A stretch of DNA of 59,099 nucleotides from Fragilariopsis cylindrus CCMP1102 (taxonomy: Eukaryota; Bacillariophyta; Bacillariophyceae; Bacillariales; Bacillariaceae): the NCBI GenBank assembly GCA_900095095.1, contig FMBT01000540.1, positions 1 through 59,099 on the forward strand, in the 5' to 3' direction. The stretch's first letter is position 1. Each line of letters begins with the position of its first letter. Below are positions 23,185 to 33,931 of the stretch, piece after piece. The notes under the pieces are model-generated. The model was not told where the DNA came from. It did no database searches and saw only the letters and a program-made list of their open reading frames with translations. Position numbers and translations under genes: made by a program.

Positions 23185-25532
23185 CTATTTTTTTATTGAT
23201 ATTAGCATGTCCCAGCATGCATTATTTTTCTTGTCATCCTCAAAATTATTATTAATACTATCGGAAGGTGACGACGATGATGGTCGTTGAAACATATCAT
23301 ATAAAACTGATGAGGAACTATCATTGTCATACAATTCTAGTTCAATTAGTTTATGACTTGGATATAATTCAACATATTTACGAATATGTTTCACATGTCC
23401 ACACCACCATCGTGCTAGTTGGATATCATTCACAGGTTCCGGGCGTGGTGGTCTTGGTATAGGAAATTTCAATTTATCAGCGCCTACTTCTTCTCCTTTC
23501 GCGTTTTTCTTCCCCTTTGATGATTTTAGATTTCTTCTTTTTGATACTACTAATAATGCGGAGGCGGATGATGGATTTTTCTTATAATAGTTTTCATGGA
23601 ATTTTTCCCTTGATGATTTTGATAATTTTACATATTCATTAAGATCTAAGTGCCACTTACGTTGGATTTTTACAGCCTGATGCTGTTCTTCTGTCAATAT
23701 AAATCCTGGCATCTCAAAAAGACTCATTCGATATTTCATCCCATCCCATTTTGACACAGAGTGTAACCAATCTTTGATCGGACGAAAATTCAAAATAAAT
23801 GTTGAATTGGGACTTTCCTTGTGAAGTTCATCTAATAATTTAATCTGTGGATACCATCCTTCTACCTGCTCAAAAGGAAAGAAAGAAAGAAAAAAAACGA
23901 ATACGAAGATTTAGTGGTGGGGATAATATAAAAAAGACGAAAACAATAATATGCATAAGCATTATCGAATTATCTGGTGTTGGAAAGATGATGATACGGT
24001 GAAAGAACAATCAGATTAACTTACACGATTCGTATCCATTTGACAATGTGCATCAATTGGTTCTTTAACACGAATTCTATTATAGTCTAACATAGATTCC
24101 CCTTGTCGAGCACGTCGAAATATTTCAACACCCTCATGGACATCACCTTTGTTGGGTCCCTTGTTTTCATTTCTAATATAATTTTGATCGTTACCTAAAA
24201 ATTTGTTACCAACTTTATCGTGTGTTGCATAATATCCAGCACAATCAAAAAAGTCTGCCTGCAAAAAATATGCATCGAAGTAGAGGAGGAGAAAGACAGA
24301 AAGACGACCAAGGTGTGTTAGAGATGGATAGATAGATAGGTAGAGCAGTGCAATTATTAGCCACGAAATATATGGGTATTAATATAACTCACGAGTGTTG
24401 TTGTTCCCATCTTGGGCATACCAACATTCAATACGGGTAAACTTGGTTTTTTATTCTGCAGTACAAATTCATTAGCAAGTTCACGTGTCGCTATTTTATT
24501 TGGAATTAAACATTGTGGAATTGTATTTGTGATTGTTGGTAACGAATAGTTCGTTTGGATATATTCTTCTACAGCTAAATATTCATTTTCATTTTCTTCA
24601 CCATACAATACAGATTGAAGTATTTCAAGACTAGTCAATTTGAATGTTGCTGTTGCGGTATCAGTATCAGGACTACCACCAACGAAACTGAAGGGGGGAC
24701 GTAATTCATTTGGTATGTCGATTGTACTTGTAGTATGATTCCATAGATCGTACATGAGTTTGATTTCTTCTTCTTCTTCTTTACCACCGTCTTCATCTTC
24801 ATCTTCGGTGGTATCATTTGCTTCTTCTTCTTCTTCTGCTTCTACTTCTTCTTCTGCTTCTCCTTCTTCTGCTTCTACTGCTTCTACTGCTTCTTCTACT
24901 TCTTCTGCTTCTTCTGCATCTGCTTCATCTTCTTCTTCGTTGCTACTGTCCAATAATGTTTGCTTTTGTTCCCTTGATTCTTGGGTATATTTAGATTTAG
25001 ATTTGTATCTATCATCGATATTATTGTTGATATGGTTGTTATTTTGATCTTGATTCGCTTGATCTTTTGTTGACGAAAATTTACCAGAATCTTGTAATAA
25101 AAATGATGCAATTTTAGGTCCACCAACTTGATCAACAAATCCTTTTAACCACGGTCTTGATACAATTTTTTGTTGTTGTCTAGTAGTAGAAAGAAGAAGA
25201 GGAGGTGGTTCAAAAGAATAATCCTCTAACTTTGTTGTTCCTTGTTGTTGGTGTTCTCCTTGTTCTGGATGAAGTATAAAACTAATCGTAATTGTGCAAC
25301 ACGAAAGAAAAAGTAATGATAATACTATATATGATTTCTTATTGAACATTTTATTGGTCCTTTTCTTCTCGCTGTTGCCTCCGTTTTTCTTCTTTATTAC
25401 TCCACCATCTCCTCCTCCACCACCACCACCATCAGCATGCTGTTGTTGTGCTTCTGATATTCCTTGTTTGCTGTTGTTGCTGTTGTTGCCGCCGCTGCTC
25501 ATCATCGTCATCATCATGTATGCCATTCGCAT
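23185..25532 (-). CDS. Membrane-anchored sulfotransferase-like protein, three exons
   Basis: Transfers sulfate from PAPS if the family assignment holds; acceptor unknown. Exons 25532-24393, 24258-24025 and 23865-23185, with donors GTGAGT and GTAAGT and CAG acceptors; all junctions are phase 0, giving 684 residues. Residues 67-87 form a single membrane helix after a short basic region, as in type II Golgi enzymes. A long Glu/Asp/Ala acidic spacer follows. The PAPS 5'-phosphate loop GMPKMGTTTL ends exon 1, and the 3'-phosphate motif FILNFRPIKDWLHSVSKW is near the start of exon 3, both in the order and spacing of diatom sulfotransferase-like proteins. Conserved cysteines sit in exon 2 (FFDCAGYY). 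A partial duplicate of the 5' end lies upstream at 26329-26752. Confidence 0.8.
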
Positions 25533-25685
25533 CTATCCATGGCTAATAATAAATACAAGTAAGTAGAATGAATAATGCGGTTACAATTGTAGCCGTATTG
25601 TCGATGATTTTTTTAAATTTTTTTTAATGTTGCACGGGTGAAGTTGTGCTGTGATGATTAGAACAGATTCGATTGTTCTGTTGAT

Positions 25686-26278
25686 TTTTTGACCGTTGAA
25701 TACAAGTATGTGAAAAAGCACTAGGGATACAATTTAAGCGGGACTGGATTAAGATTTGTAAACAAATAACAAATATATGTGCATGCTGGTGATGTCAAAA
25801 CCTGATGTGTGGAAATGTACCAACAAAGATCTAATCACCCTTTCATATATGTTAGAAAAGCAAGAGATTTGAAGAGTCGACATGTTCGATGACAAGGAAG
25901 CGTAACTAACTGTAGTATAGAGCGATATAAAGACGATGACAATAAATGATGTATTAAAGTTGTTAATTAGATATTTTTATCGGTAGACTTTCTATTGATT
26001 TATTGTTCATTTTGTTCAATCATAGACAGTACAAGTAGTACACCATTATTTGAATTCGTATGATCTTGACCATCACTCATATTATTTTAATTTAGCCAAC
26101 AATTTAGTATATAGAGACTTTATAAAAAAAAGTTACCATAATGGAACCAGCTCATTCGATTCGATTCTGTCTTCCGTTCTTTCTTATTTTGGTCCAGTTC
26201 AAAATATGAGTGAAAAAATGAACGGTTCTATCTGGTGACAATTGAAGAGGTATAGTACTAGACCTTAGTGGTTTCTGC
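25686..26278. repeat. Duplicated non-coding block, copy 1
   Basis: Matches 28453-28964 in the same order, with long near-identical stretches such as the words around 25722-25755, 25894-25985 and 26100-26278. It lies directly upstream of the intact sulfotransferase-like gene. Confidence 0.85.
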
Positions 26279-26328
26279 CTTCTGTTTCTTTTTCTATTCT
26301 TGATTCTGTTTTTCCTGTTTGATGACGA

Positions 26329-26680
26329 TTTGTTGTTGCTGTTGTCCAGCAGTAGAAAGAAGAAGAGGAGGTGGTGGTTCAAAAGAATAATCCTCTAACT
26401 TCTTTGTGGTTGTTCCTTGTTGTTGTTGTTGTTGTTGTTGGTGTTGTTCTCCTTGTTGTTCTGGATGAAGTATAAAATTAATCGTAATTGTGCAACACGA
26501 AAGAAAAAGTAATAATAATAGTATATACTATGATTTCTTAGTATTGAACATTTTATTAGTCGTCCTTTTCTTCGTCTCGCTGTTGCCTCCACTTTTCTTC
26601 TTTCCTACTCCGCCATCTCCTCCACCCCCACCACCCCCACCATCAGCATGCTGTTGTTGTGCTTCTAATATTCCTTGTTT

Positions 26681-26711
<31 letters not shown>

Positions 26712-26815
26712 TTGCCGCCGCTGCTCATCATCGTCACCATCATGTATGCCATTCGTATCTATCCATGGCTAATACATACAAATAAGTACTGTAGAATGAA
26801 TAATGCGGTTATTAT
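26329..26815 (-). pseudogene. Truncated copy of the sulfotransferase-like 5' end
   Basis: The minus frame from 26752 repeats the first residues of the neighbour (AYMM.TMMSSGGN, QQQHADGGGGGG, NKMFN) and, with frame changes, the region after its membrane helix down to about 26329. It corresponds to 25169-25590 of the intact gene. It stops before any catalytic motif, so it cannot encode an enzyme. Its upstream edge overlaps the 3' end of the glutaredoxin gene. Confidence 0.8.
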
Positions 26816-28044
26816 CGATTGAAGTAGAGTCCATTCTCCTGACGATGACGATGACGACGATGACGACGATGATGACGACGATGACGACGACGATGACGAC
26901 GATGCCTTAGAAGTATACGACGATGCCTTAGAAGTATATTTATGAAGAACCTTTGCCATAATACCAACAAAAACGATAGTGTATACACACGCTTCGTCGC
27001 AACGTATATCCCACAAATCAAACAATTGACCACTGCTAACGGCTGCCTGTAGTTCAGAATATCCTCCCACAAACGTTCCATCAATCCATATCGATGGCAC
27101 AGTAGTAGCCCATGTCGTTTGGATTTCCAATACATCAGTAAGTTGTTTGTCACTTTCAACATTAAATACAATATCATCATCCACATCCAATTGAGATGAC
27201 AATTCTGATAGTTTTTGGAACAATGCCTTGGTGCCTGCACAATCAGGACAATATGATTTACAGATAACAACAACCTTGTGCTGACTGATTTGATTATCAA
27301 TGAATTCTCTAACAACTGACGATGCCTCAGCAATAGCAACAATAGCGGCCACACACGCTTCGCCGCAACGTATATTCAACAAATCAAACAATTGACCACT
27401 TTGATAAGCTGCCTGTACATCCGAATTTCCTCCCACAAACGTTCCATCAGTCCATACCGATGGCACAGTAGTGCTTTGACCATCAGTCATTTCTGCCAAT
27501 GTCGTTTGGATTTCCGATCCATCATAATCAGTAAGTTTGTCAAGTTCAATATATACTACAATATCAATATCATCATCAAGAATTTGAGAAGACAATTCTG
27601 ATAGTTTTTGGAACAATGCCTTGGTGCTTGCACAATAAGGACAATATGATTTACTGAAAACAACAATCTGTGTTGACTGATTTGATTATCAATGAATTCT
27701 CTAACAACTGTTTTGAGCGACGACGACGATGATACCTTCGTATTAGTACACGATTCTTCATCGTCTCCCGCAGCACATGATTCTCCATCTCCGTCTCCAT
27801 TGTTTTCACCAGATTGAGGAGTGGTAGCATCTGGAACATCAGCGGCAGTAACTTTAGTACATGATTCATCATTTTCATTTTCATCTCCCGCAGCACATAC
27901 TCCACTAGATTTAGGCATTGGACCTGGAACGTCAGCGGCAGTAACGACGAAGAAGGAAGCATAGTTTGATGACGATGAGATCGTCATCGCCAACAAACAT
28001 GCAACGGCCAACAGTATCGTAGTACGATGCAAATGAATCATCAT
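26759..28044 (-). CDS. Secreted tandem glutaredoxin with Ser-rich, hydrophobic tail; one frame break
   Basis: From an ATG at 28044: a signal peptide (residues 1-22), a Cys/Asp/Glu-rich spacer, then two glutaredoxin domains. Domain 1 has SKSYCPYC (about residue 134) and TTVPSVWTDGTFVGG; domain 2 has CKSYCPDC (about 266) and TTVPSIWIDGTFVGG. Both keep the TVP loop that binds glutathione. CPYC is the classical dithiol site; CPDC is unusual. A polyserine run coded by a TCG-TCA repeat (26838-26918) and a hydrophobic end (about 15 residues) follow, perhaps a membrane anchor. One base is missing near 27670 compared with the matching place in domain 2; restoring it gives exactly 428 residues. The last 25 codons lie in sequence homologous to the upstream flank of the sulfotransferase gene. 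Confidence 0.8.
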
Positions 28045-28452
28045 GGTTTAGACTTGATTTCTGATAGCTGTTCTACCAAAGCATGCAATAGGAATCAGAT
28101 GCTTAAAATTAGATGATATGATACAATTGTTAAACCTTATTCCCAAAATCGTTTGTTTGACACTTTTGAGGAGACTACAATTGGTATCCACGAATAAAAT
28201 GGTTGTCTGACATCATCCTAAAAAATAGGGATGTCAAGAAGGGAAGGGCCATTCTACTTTATTTCTGATTGAGAGCTTTTATTTATGGTTCTATTTTGTG
28301 ATGCTCTCTCTTCTTCTTCTATTCTTTCTCTTTACGAAATCACGAACTTCAAGTATTCTTCATTATAATAACAATATTTAAAAACACAAGCCGGCATTTG
28401 CGCAATCAACCGTGGGGTGCTCGAATCGGTTGAAAATAAGCAGTTTTCAGAT
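28045..28452. other. Upstream flank of the glutaredoxin gene
   Basis: AT-rich, no ORF of note and no clear core promoter. Confidence 0.4.
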
Positions 28453-28964
28453 TTTTGACCGTTGAATCAGTACAGCACAAGTATGAGAAAAGCATTAGGG
28501 ATACAATTTAAGCGGGACTGGATTAAGATTTGTGGCTGTCATGAAATCATCTCTTTGTTACGACTAGACTATTGTACGCATCCTCAAGGAAGCGTAACTG
28601 TTGTAGTATAGAGCGATATAAAGACGACGACAATGATGTATTAAAGTTGTTAATTAGATATTTTTTATCGGTAGACTTTTCATTGATTTATACTTCATTT
28701 TGTTCAATGATAGACAGTACAAGTAGTACACCATCGTTGAATTCGTATAATCTTTACCATCACTCATAATATTTTAGTTTTAGCCAACGATTTAATATGT
28801 AGAGACTTGATAAAAAAGTTATCTTAATGGAACCAGCTCGTTCGATTTATTCTGTCTTCCATTCTTTCTTATTTTGGTCCAGTTCAAATTATGAGTGGAA
28901 AAATGAACGGTTCTATCTGGTGACAATTGAAGAGGTATGTATAGTACTAGACCTTAGTGGTTCC
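28453..28964. repeat. Duplicated non-coding block, copy 2
   Basis: Second copy of 25686-26278, same orientation, with short deletions. It lies upstream of the glutaredoxin gene. Confidence 0.85.
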
Positions 28965-29337
28965 TACCTATTCTTTGTATTTTTGTTGCTCTTTTCTTCT
29001 TCTTCCCCTTGTCGCTGCTGTTTTCCTTCTTTCGTTTTACTATTATATTAGATCCCGATTCCCCTGAACTTGTTTCTTTCTCCTTTGTTCTCTCGCTCTC
29101 TCTCCCCCCCCCCTCCCCTGATTTTCGTCATTGTCCCTGCTGTTGCTTCTGGATGTAACCATCAACAGCCCCGGAGATTCGAAACTACCTGATGCTACTT
29201 TTTGTGGTACCGTTTTTTTTCATCGTCCTCGTCGTTTTGCACTAACACTCTTCGACCCTACTACTGGTAGAATCGTATGCATTATTGTTCATAGCAGAGG
29301 ACGACGACACCGTTGTAGTAGTAGTTTCTGACTACAA
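28965..29337. other. Gene-free stretch between the duplicated block and the IQ gene
   Basis: Pyrimidine-rich on the plus strand with a run of C at about 29106-29115; no supported gene. Confidence 0.4.
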
Positions 29338-31308
29338 TCACGGAGTCTTGATACTGCTACTACCACCACCACCTTCCAAAAGACCTTCCATAAGTGCTGC
29401 TTTTACTTTGATTCGTCGTGCTTTCGCGCTATCACTCAAACTTTTCGATGACGAGTGAGAACGGTACTTTGGACGATATTTACTACTACTACTACTGGGG
29501 TTCAACGTCGTACCGGTAGTTTCTAATTCCAATCCTGGAGACTTGATACTACTACCATTACTACTACTACTACCTTCCACCGAAAGTCCATCCAAAAGTG
29601 CTGCTTTTACTTTCTTTCGTCGTGCTTTTGCGCTATCCGTCAAACTTTTCGTACGTCCTGACGATGAGTGAAGACGGTACTTTGAAGAAAAGAAGTTCTT
29701 TGGACGATATTTACTACTAGTAGTGGGACTAGCGGTTGATTTATGTGTGGGAGAAGGAGGAGATTTCATATTAGTAGTATCACCACCACTCGCGAGTGAT
29801 GATATAGGAGAAATACTTGACAACGATGGTGATTTCAGTGGTCCTGTTCTTGTTGTTCTTGTTGTTGTTGAATCATTATTGGACACTACTACTACCGGAG
29901 CTTTTTCTTCTTTTTCTTTCTCGCGATCATCATCGTCGCCGATCAATGTCAATGGCATTCCGATACTACCATCTGAAATAAGAAGATTCTTTCCCATCGC
30001 CTCTCTTTTTTTATCATCGGAAGAACTCGAAGAGGAGCTGCTTGAACTACTACTTGAGCTCGAACTTCCGCTGCTGCTATCCGAGTCATTGCCGCCTCCG
30101 TCACCGGCTAAATCCACATCATCATCATCATCATTGTCGTCGTCAGGGTTTTTATTCTGACCTATCTTCATTCTATTCGATGTAGGTGTTCTTTTTTGTT
30201 GTTGTTCGATGATGGGTGTTTCTTTATTAGATGATGATGATGATGATACAACACCACCACCAATATCTAATAACAGATTCTTGGATTGGAACGTTGGTTC
30301 CACAAATCCTGCTACTGCTGCTGCTACTACTACTCCTTGTCGTTCTTTTACTTCTAATCGAGCATGTTGTCCTATCCGAGTCACGTCATTAATTAATTTT
30401 TTATCGTTATTATTACTTTGAATAAATTCAATACTATTAAATAATCTCCGTTCGAGATCCATCCGTTGTTCATGTACAGTAGTAATTTCAATGGTTGACG
30501 ATGACGTAGAAGAAAGTAATTCAATAAGTTGTTTTTTAGTAACATTTGTTTTTTGTATTGTATCCTGATACAATAGTAAGGATTGTTTATTTTGTAATCG
30601 GAATACTTCATTCTTGGTATGTATATCATGGAATTCATTTTTTAATTGTTCATTTTCTGTTATGAATGCATTCAAATCTTTCTGTAATGGTTGTAATATA
30701 CCATCTAATGTCTTATTTTGAATATTCAGACTACGATATTCCGCTTGAAGACTTTCTATACCAAAAAATGAATATTTTTGTGGTACTTTCCTCCGACGAT
30801 TTTTTTGATCCATCGTGTGGTAGTTTCTATTATTGTTGTCGTCGTCTACACGTCGTTCAACATTAATGTCAGAAATCTGTTTCTTCAACGCATTGATGTT
30901 TCGACGTAAAACGAGACATTCTTCTCGATTTTTACTTTTATCATTATCATATTTCTTTTGTTGTAGAAGTATATTTTGACGACGACGACAACGACGAATG
31001 ATTAGATACATTCGAATATTTTTTTGGATTATTATTGCACAATCATGAAGTCTTCGTGTATTTTTCTCTTTTTGATTTATCTTCTTTAATACCTTTGCCT
31101 GAGATTTGATATGTCGTATGTACAATTCATCTCGTTTGTTTCGTGACACAAAAATTCGTATAGCACACTGGATTTTTATTACTGCAGCAATAGTTGTAGA
31201 AGTAGCAGTAGAAGTAGCAGCAGAAGTAGCAGAGTCCTGCTGCTTCACAAGAGCAGTTAGAGTCGTCGCTGTCGTCATAACGTAATCCGTCTTGTCCCTT
31301 ATAATCAT
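29338..31308 (-). CDS. IQ-motif coiled-coil protein
   Basis: 656 residues from an ATG at 31308 (a second in-frame ATG is 10 codons later). Two IQ motifs that should bind calmodulin-like proteins: IQCAIRIFVSRNKR (46-59) and IQKNIRMYLIIRRCRR (94-109). A charged, heptad-like region follows (about 130-300), containing KYSFFGIESLQAEYRSL. The C-terminal half is Ser/Asp-rich and ends in two copies of a basic motif, DSAKARRKKVKAALLDGL and DSAKARRIKVKAALMEGL, each preceded by KSL. Single exon. I do not recognise a named family; a cytoskeletal or Ca-responsive scaffold is plausible from the IQ motifs only. Confidence 0.75.
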   Translation of the reverse strand: MIIRDKTDYVMTTATTLTALVKQQDSATSAATSTATSTTIAAVIKIQCAIRIFVSRNKRDELYIRHIKSQAKVLKKINQKEKNTRRLHDCAIIIQKNIRMYLIIRRCRRRQNILLQQKKYDNDKSKNREECLVLRRNINALKKQISDINVERRVDDDNNNRNYHTMDQKNRRRKVPQKYSFFGIESLQAEYRSLNIQNKTLDGILQPLQKDLNAFITENEQLKNEFHDIHTKNEVFRLQNKQSLLLYQDTIQKTNVTKKQLIELLSSTSSSTIEITTVHEQRMDLERRLFNSIEFIQSNNNDKKLINDVTRIGQHARLEVKERQGVVVAAAVAGFVEPTFQSKNLLLDIGGGVVSSSSSSNKETPIIEQQQKRTPTSNRMKIGQNKNPDDDNDDDDDVDLAGDGGGNDSDSSSGSSSSSSSSSSSSSSSSDDKKREAMGKNLLISDGSIGMPLTLIGDDDDREKEKEEKAPVVVVSNNDSTTTRTTRTGPLKSPSLSSISPISSLASGGDTTNMKSPPSPTHKSTASPTTSSKYRPKNFFSSKYRLHSSSGRTKSLTDSAKARRKKVKAALLDGLSVEGSSSSNGSSIKSPGLELETTGTTLNPSSSSSKYRPKYRSHSSSKSLSDSAKARRIKVKAALMEGLLEGGGGSSSIKTP

Positions 31309-32126
31309 TTGTTATTTATTTATTTATTTATTTATTTGTTATCCTGTATTCTACATTTCATCTTGCCTCGACCCATCGCGGATAGGAGTTTTCCGAAATA
31401 AGAAAAAAACAATTAGTTCATCACACACCTACGACTAAACACTGCCTAAATACGGTATATGCTGTATATTAAGATTAGAAAGGTTCATTTTTCTTGATGT
31501 GTTGTTGTTGGGAGTCACAAGATGGAGGAAATGAAAAAGAAGTGACTACGAAGTAGTATCTGAAGGCTACGTAGTAGCAAGAATAATGACCTGAAAGTGA
31601 TTAAATCTAAGCAAGAGATACTTATGAACATATAATTTGATCGCGTTCGCTCAACTAACGCGAATTAGGCGTTTTTTTTTTTAACGTCAGTCATGGATAT
31701 AATAATATCTAGACACATCGTCTCTTTTAATTGCAAATTGCAGCCAACAATTAAACTCGTGATTATAAAAAATATACACATCATGTTAATAAGCAAGAAA
31801 GAATGTAAACAGGCAATATAATATTTAATCGATCACGAGACAAAAATGTGCTGTATATTCATATTATATTGATCAAAGTTTTAGAAAAAAGCGAATACAC
31901 GCACTTTATTCTACTAGTGGCCGCCTAAATACGACTAGGTGCTACGTGTAGTAGGCTAGACTCCCAAATGGGGTAGGGCTGGAGGGGGGGCTGGTGAGGC
32001 GTTAACAGTATATATTCTAAAAGAGGAAACTGTACAGGAGGAATTATTTTTAACGTGGTTTAATTAAGTGATCTATCCTCCAAATTTTGATAATGATGAT
32101 TCAATGATGATTCAATTACGATTGAC
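31309..32126. other. Gene-free stretch between IQ and UTP23 genes
   Basis: Contains a TTTA run directly upstream of the IQ gene (31316-31338), which is likely 5' leader, and AT-rich sequence. No gene seen. Confidence 0.5.
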
Positions 32127-33144
32127 TCAATTTTCAATGTTGTTGTTGTTGCTGCTGCTGCTGTTGCTTTGTTTTGCACGTTCTCTTCTTTTTTTACTAC
32201 TACTAATTTTACCACTACTACTACTACTACCACCATTATTATTACCACCATCCGATGATGATGGTCGTTTCCTTTTACAACTTAATGGATTCGGTTCTTT
32301 TGGTCCATGTATTTTACGTTGTTGTTGTTTTTGTTGTTTCGTACTACCAGCAGTAGCAGAATCATTGTTACCACCACCACCTCTTGCACCACCACTACCA
32401 CCACCTCTTTTTTTAGTGGTAACAATGGGTGTTGCCATTTTTTTAATTGATTTCTTCGCAGCATCCACTAATGCCTGTTCTGTTTCTTCTAATATATGAC
32501 GTCCAAACCATTTAGCTTTTTCTTTCCCAATGTCATTTCTTTTGGTAGACTTCGATGGATTTTCTAATATCAATACTGTTGCCTTATTTGCTAATCTCAT
32601 TATCGGTATAGTACCCTTATAACGCAATTCATATAATAAACCATCATCTTGACTAGCAACTATGTATGTTCTTTCTTTACCTTTACTACTACGAGCATCG
32701 TCTAATGCGATATGACGTCGCACTGCATCTGTGGCTGTAATAGTAATTGTCGTTTTTTCTCCTTCTTCTCCTTCTTCATTCCTTTGTTGTTGTTGTTGTT
32801 GTTGTTGTTTCGATTGTTGCGTTTCGTCGTCGTCGTCGTCTTCGAATTTTGGTAATATCTCACAACGATTAAAATTAGTAGTACTATTACCATTATTATT
32901 ATATTGTTGGGCACGTTTTTGTTTATTCGAAATAGTATTTTTCTGAATCCAATGTAATGCATTTTTAAATAATGATGCTTTTAATAAATATTCTTCCGTT
33001 TTCTTTTTCTTTTTTGTTGCTGTCGATTTTTCTGTTAAACTTTGTATAATCATTTCTAATTCCTTCACAGCTTCTTGTGGTATAAAATATCGTACATTAT
33101 AACGATTATGTTGTTGTTGCTGCGTATGCGTATGCGTATTATTG

Positions 33145-33175
<31 letters not shown>

Positions 33176-33506
33176 CACTGTAGTTGCGACTGTGGTTGTA
33201 ATCCATCGTCGTCCGGTCATCGGAGGACGACATCGATGATGAGGAAGGACCACCTACTTGTAATACTCTTTCAATTCTGGATGCGATATCATCCTCTTGA
33301 CTTCGACTATGACTATGACTAGTTGATGGATTACTGAAGCTTGAACTTGAGCTTGAGCCTGTTGTTGTGTTTGTGGTAATTCGTACCATAGCAGTCAAAA
33401 ATGTTGCATCCAATAACACTGAATAATATGGTTTACTTTTTAAATTAACAGTACGTTCGAAATAACGTAATGTTTTACGTGCAGCTTTTGCTCGTCCATG
33501 TCTCAT
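32127..33506 (-). CDS. UTP23: UTP23, small-subunit processome PIN-domain protein
   Basis: 459 residues from an ATG at 33506. The start (RAKAARKTLRYFERT, then KPYYSVLLDATFLTAMV) matches the N-terminal basic region and first PIN strand of the Fcf1/Utp23 group. The later TYIVASQDDGLLYELR and GTIPIMRLANKATVLILENPS match the PIN end. The tail KEPNPLSCKRKR is the Utp23 signature. Expected role: nucleolar, early 18S rRNA processing with snR30-type particles. The protein is longer than yeast Utp23 because Ser, Asn, Gln and Asp homopolymer stretches are inserted in the PIN domain, coded by CAA, AAC and GAT-type runs. Intronless, with no frame problem. Confidence 0.85.
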
Positions 33507-33899
33507 AACTTGATACGAACTTACTGATTCAATCTAATCTTAACTTAATTTTCTCTAATTTTATTTGATTAGATACACTATATAATTGAAGAATAATGTG
33601 TTGTATTACAACAAGTACTATAGTAAGAACGTTTTAGTCGGATGGATGTTCAATTGTATTATATACAATTGATTGAGGATGACAAAAAACGGCACTGCTC
33701 TTTTTGAATGAATAAAATCTCGAGAGGAGGGAAATTAAATGGATGGTGGCGCGATCCACATTAGTAACGTCTGTCCAGAGACAGTGACGTGAAGTGTAGT
33801 AAATAAAAGCAAGAAAAAAAAAGCGATAGACCTACTGTACTAGAAAGTTGACAAATAATAATAGTTAGTTGTGCGCTTCACTCCTCTTTTACAAGGAAG

Positions 33900-33931
<32 letters not shown>

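Noticed and set aside
28827-29051. Plus ORF in duplicated block copy 2
   Set aside because: The corresponding ORF in copy 1 (about 26150) is not conserved in frame, so coding is unlikely.
29723-30160. Plus-strand ORF opposite the IQ gene
   Set aside because: Shadow of Ser/Asp-rich coding on the minus strand; no start context or motifs. The ORFs at 32068-32499, 20135-20548 and 24754-25047 are rejected for the same reason.
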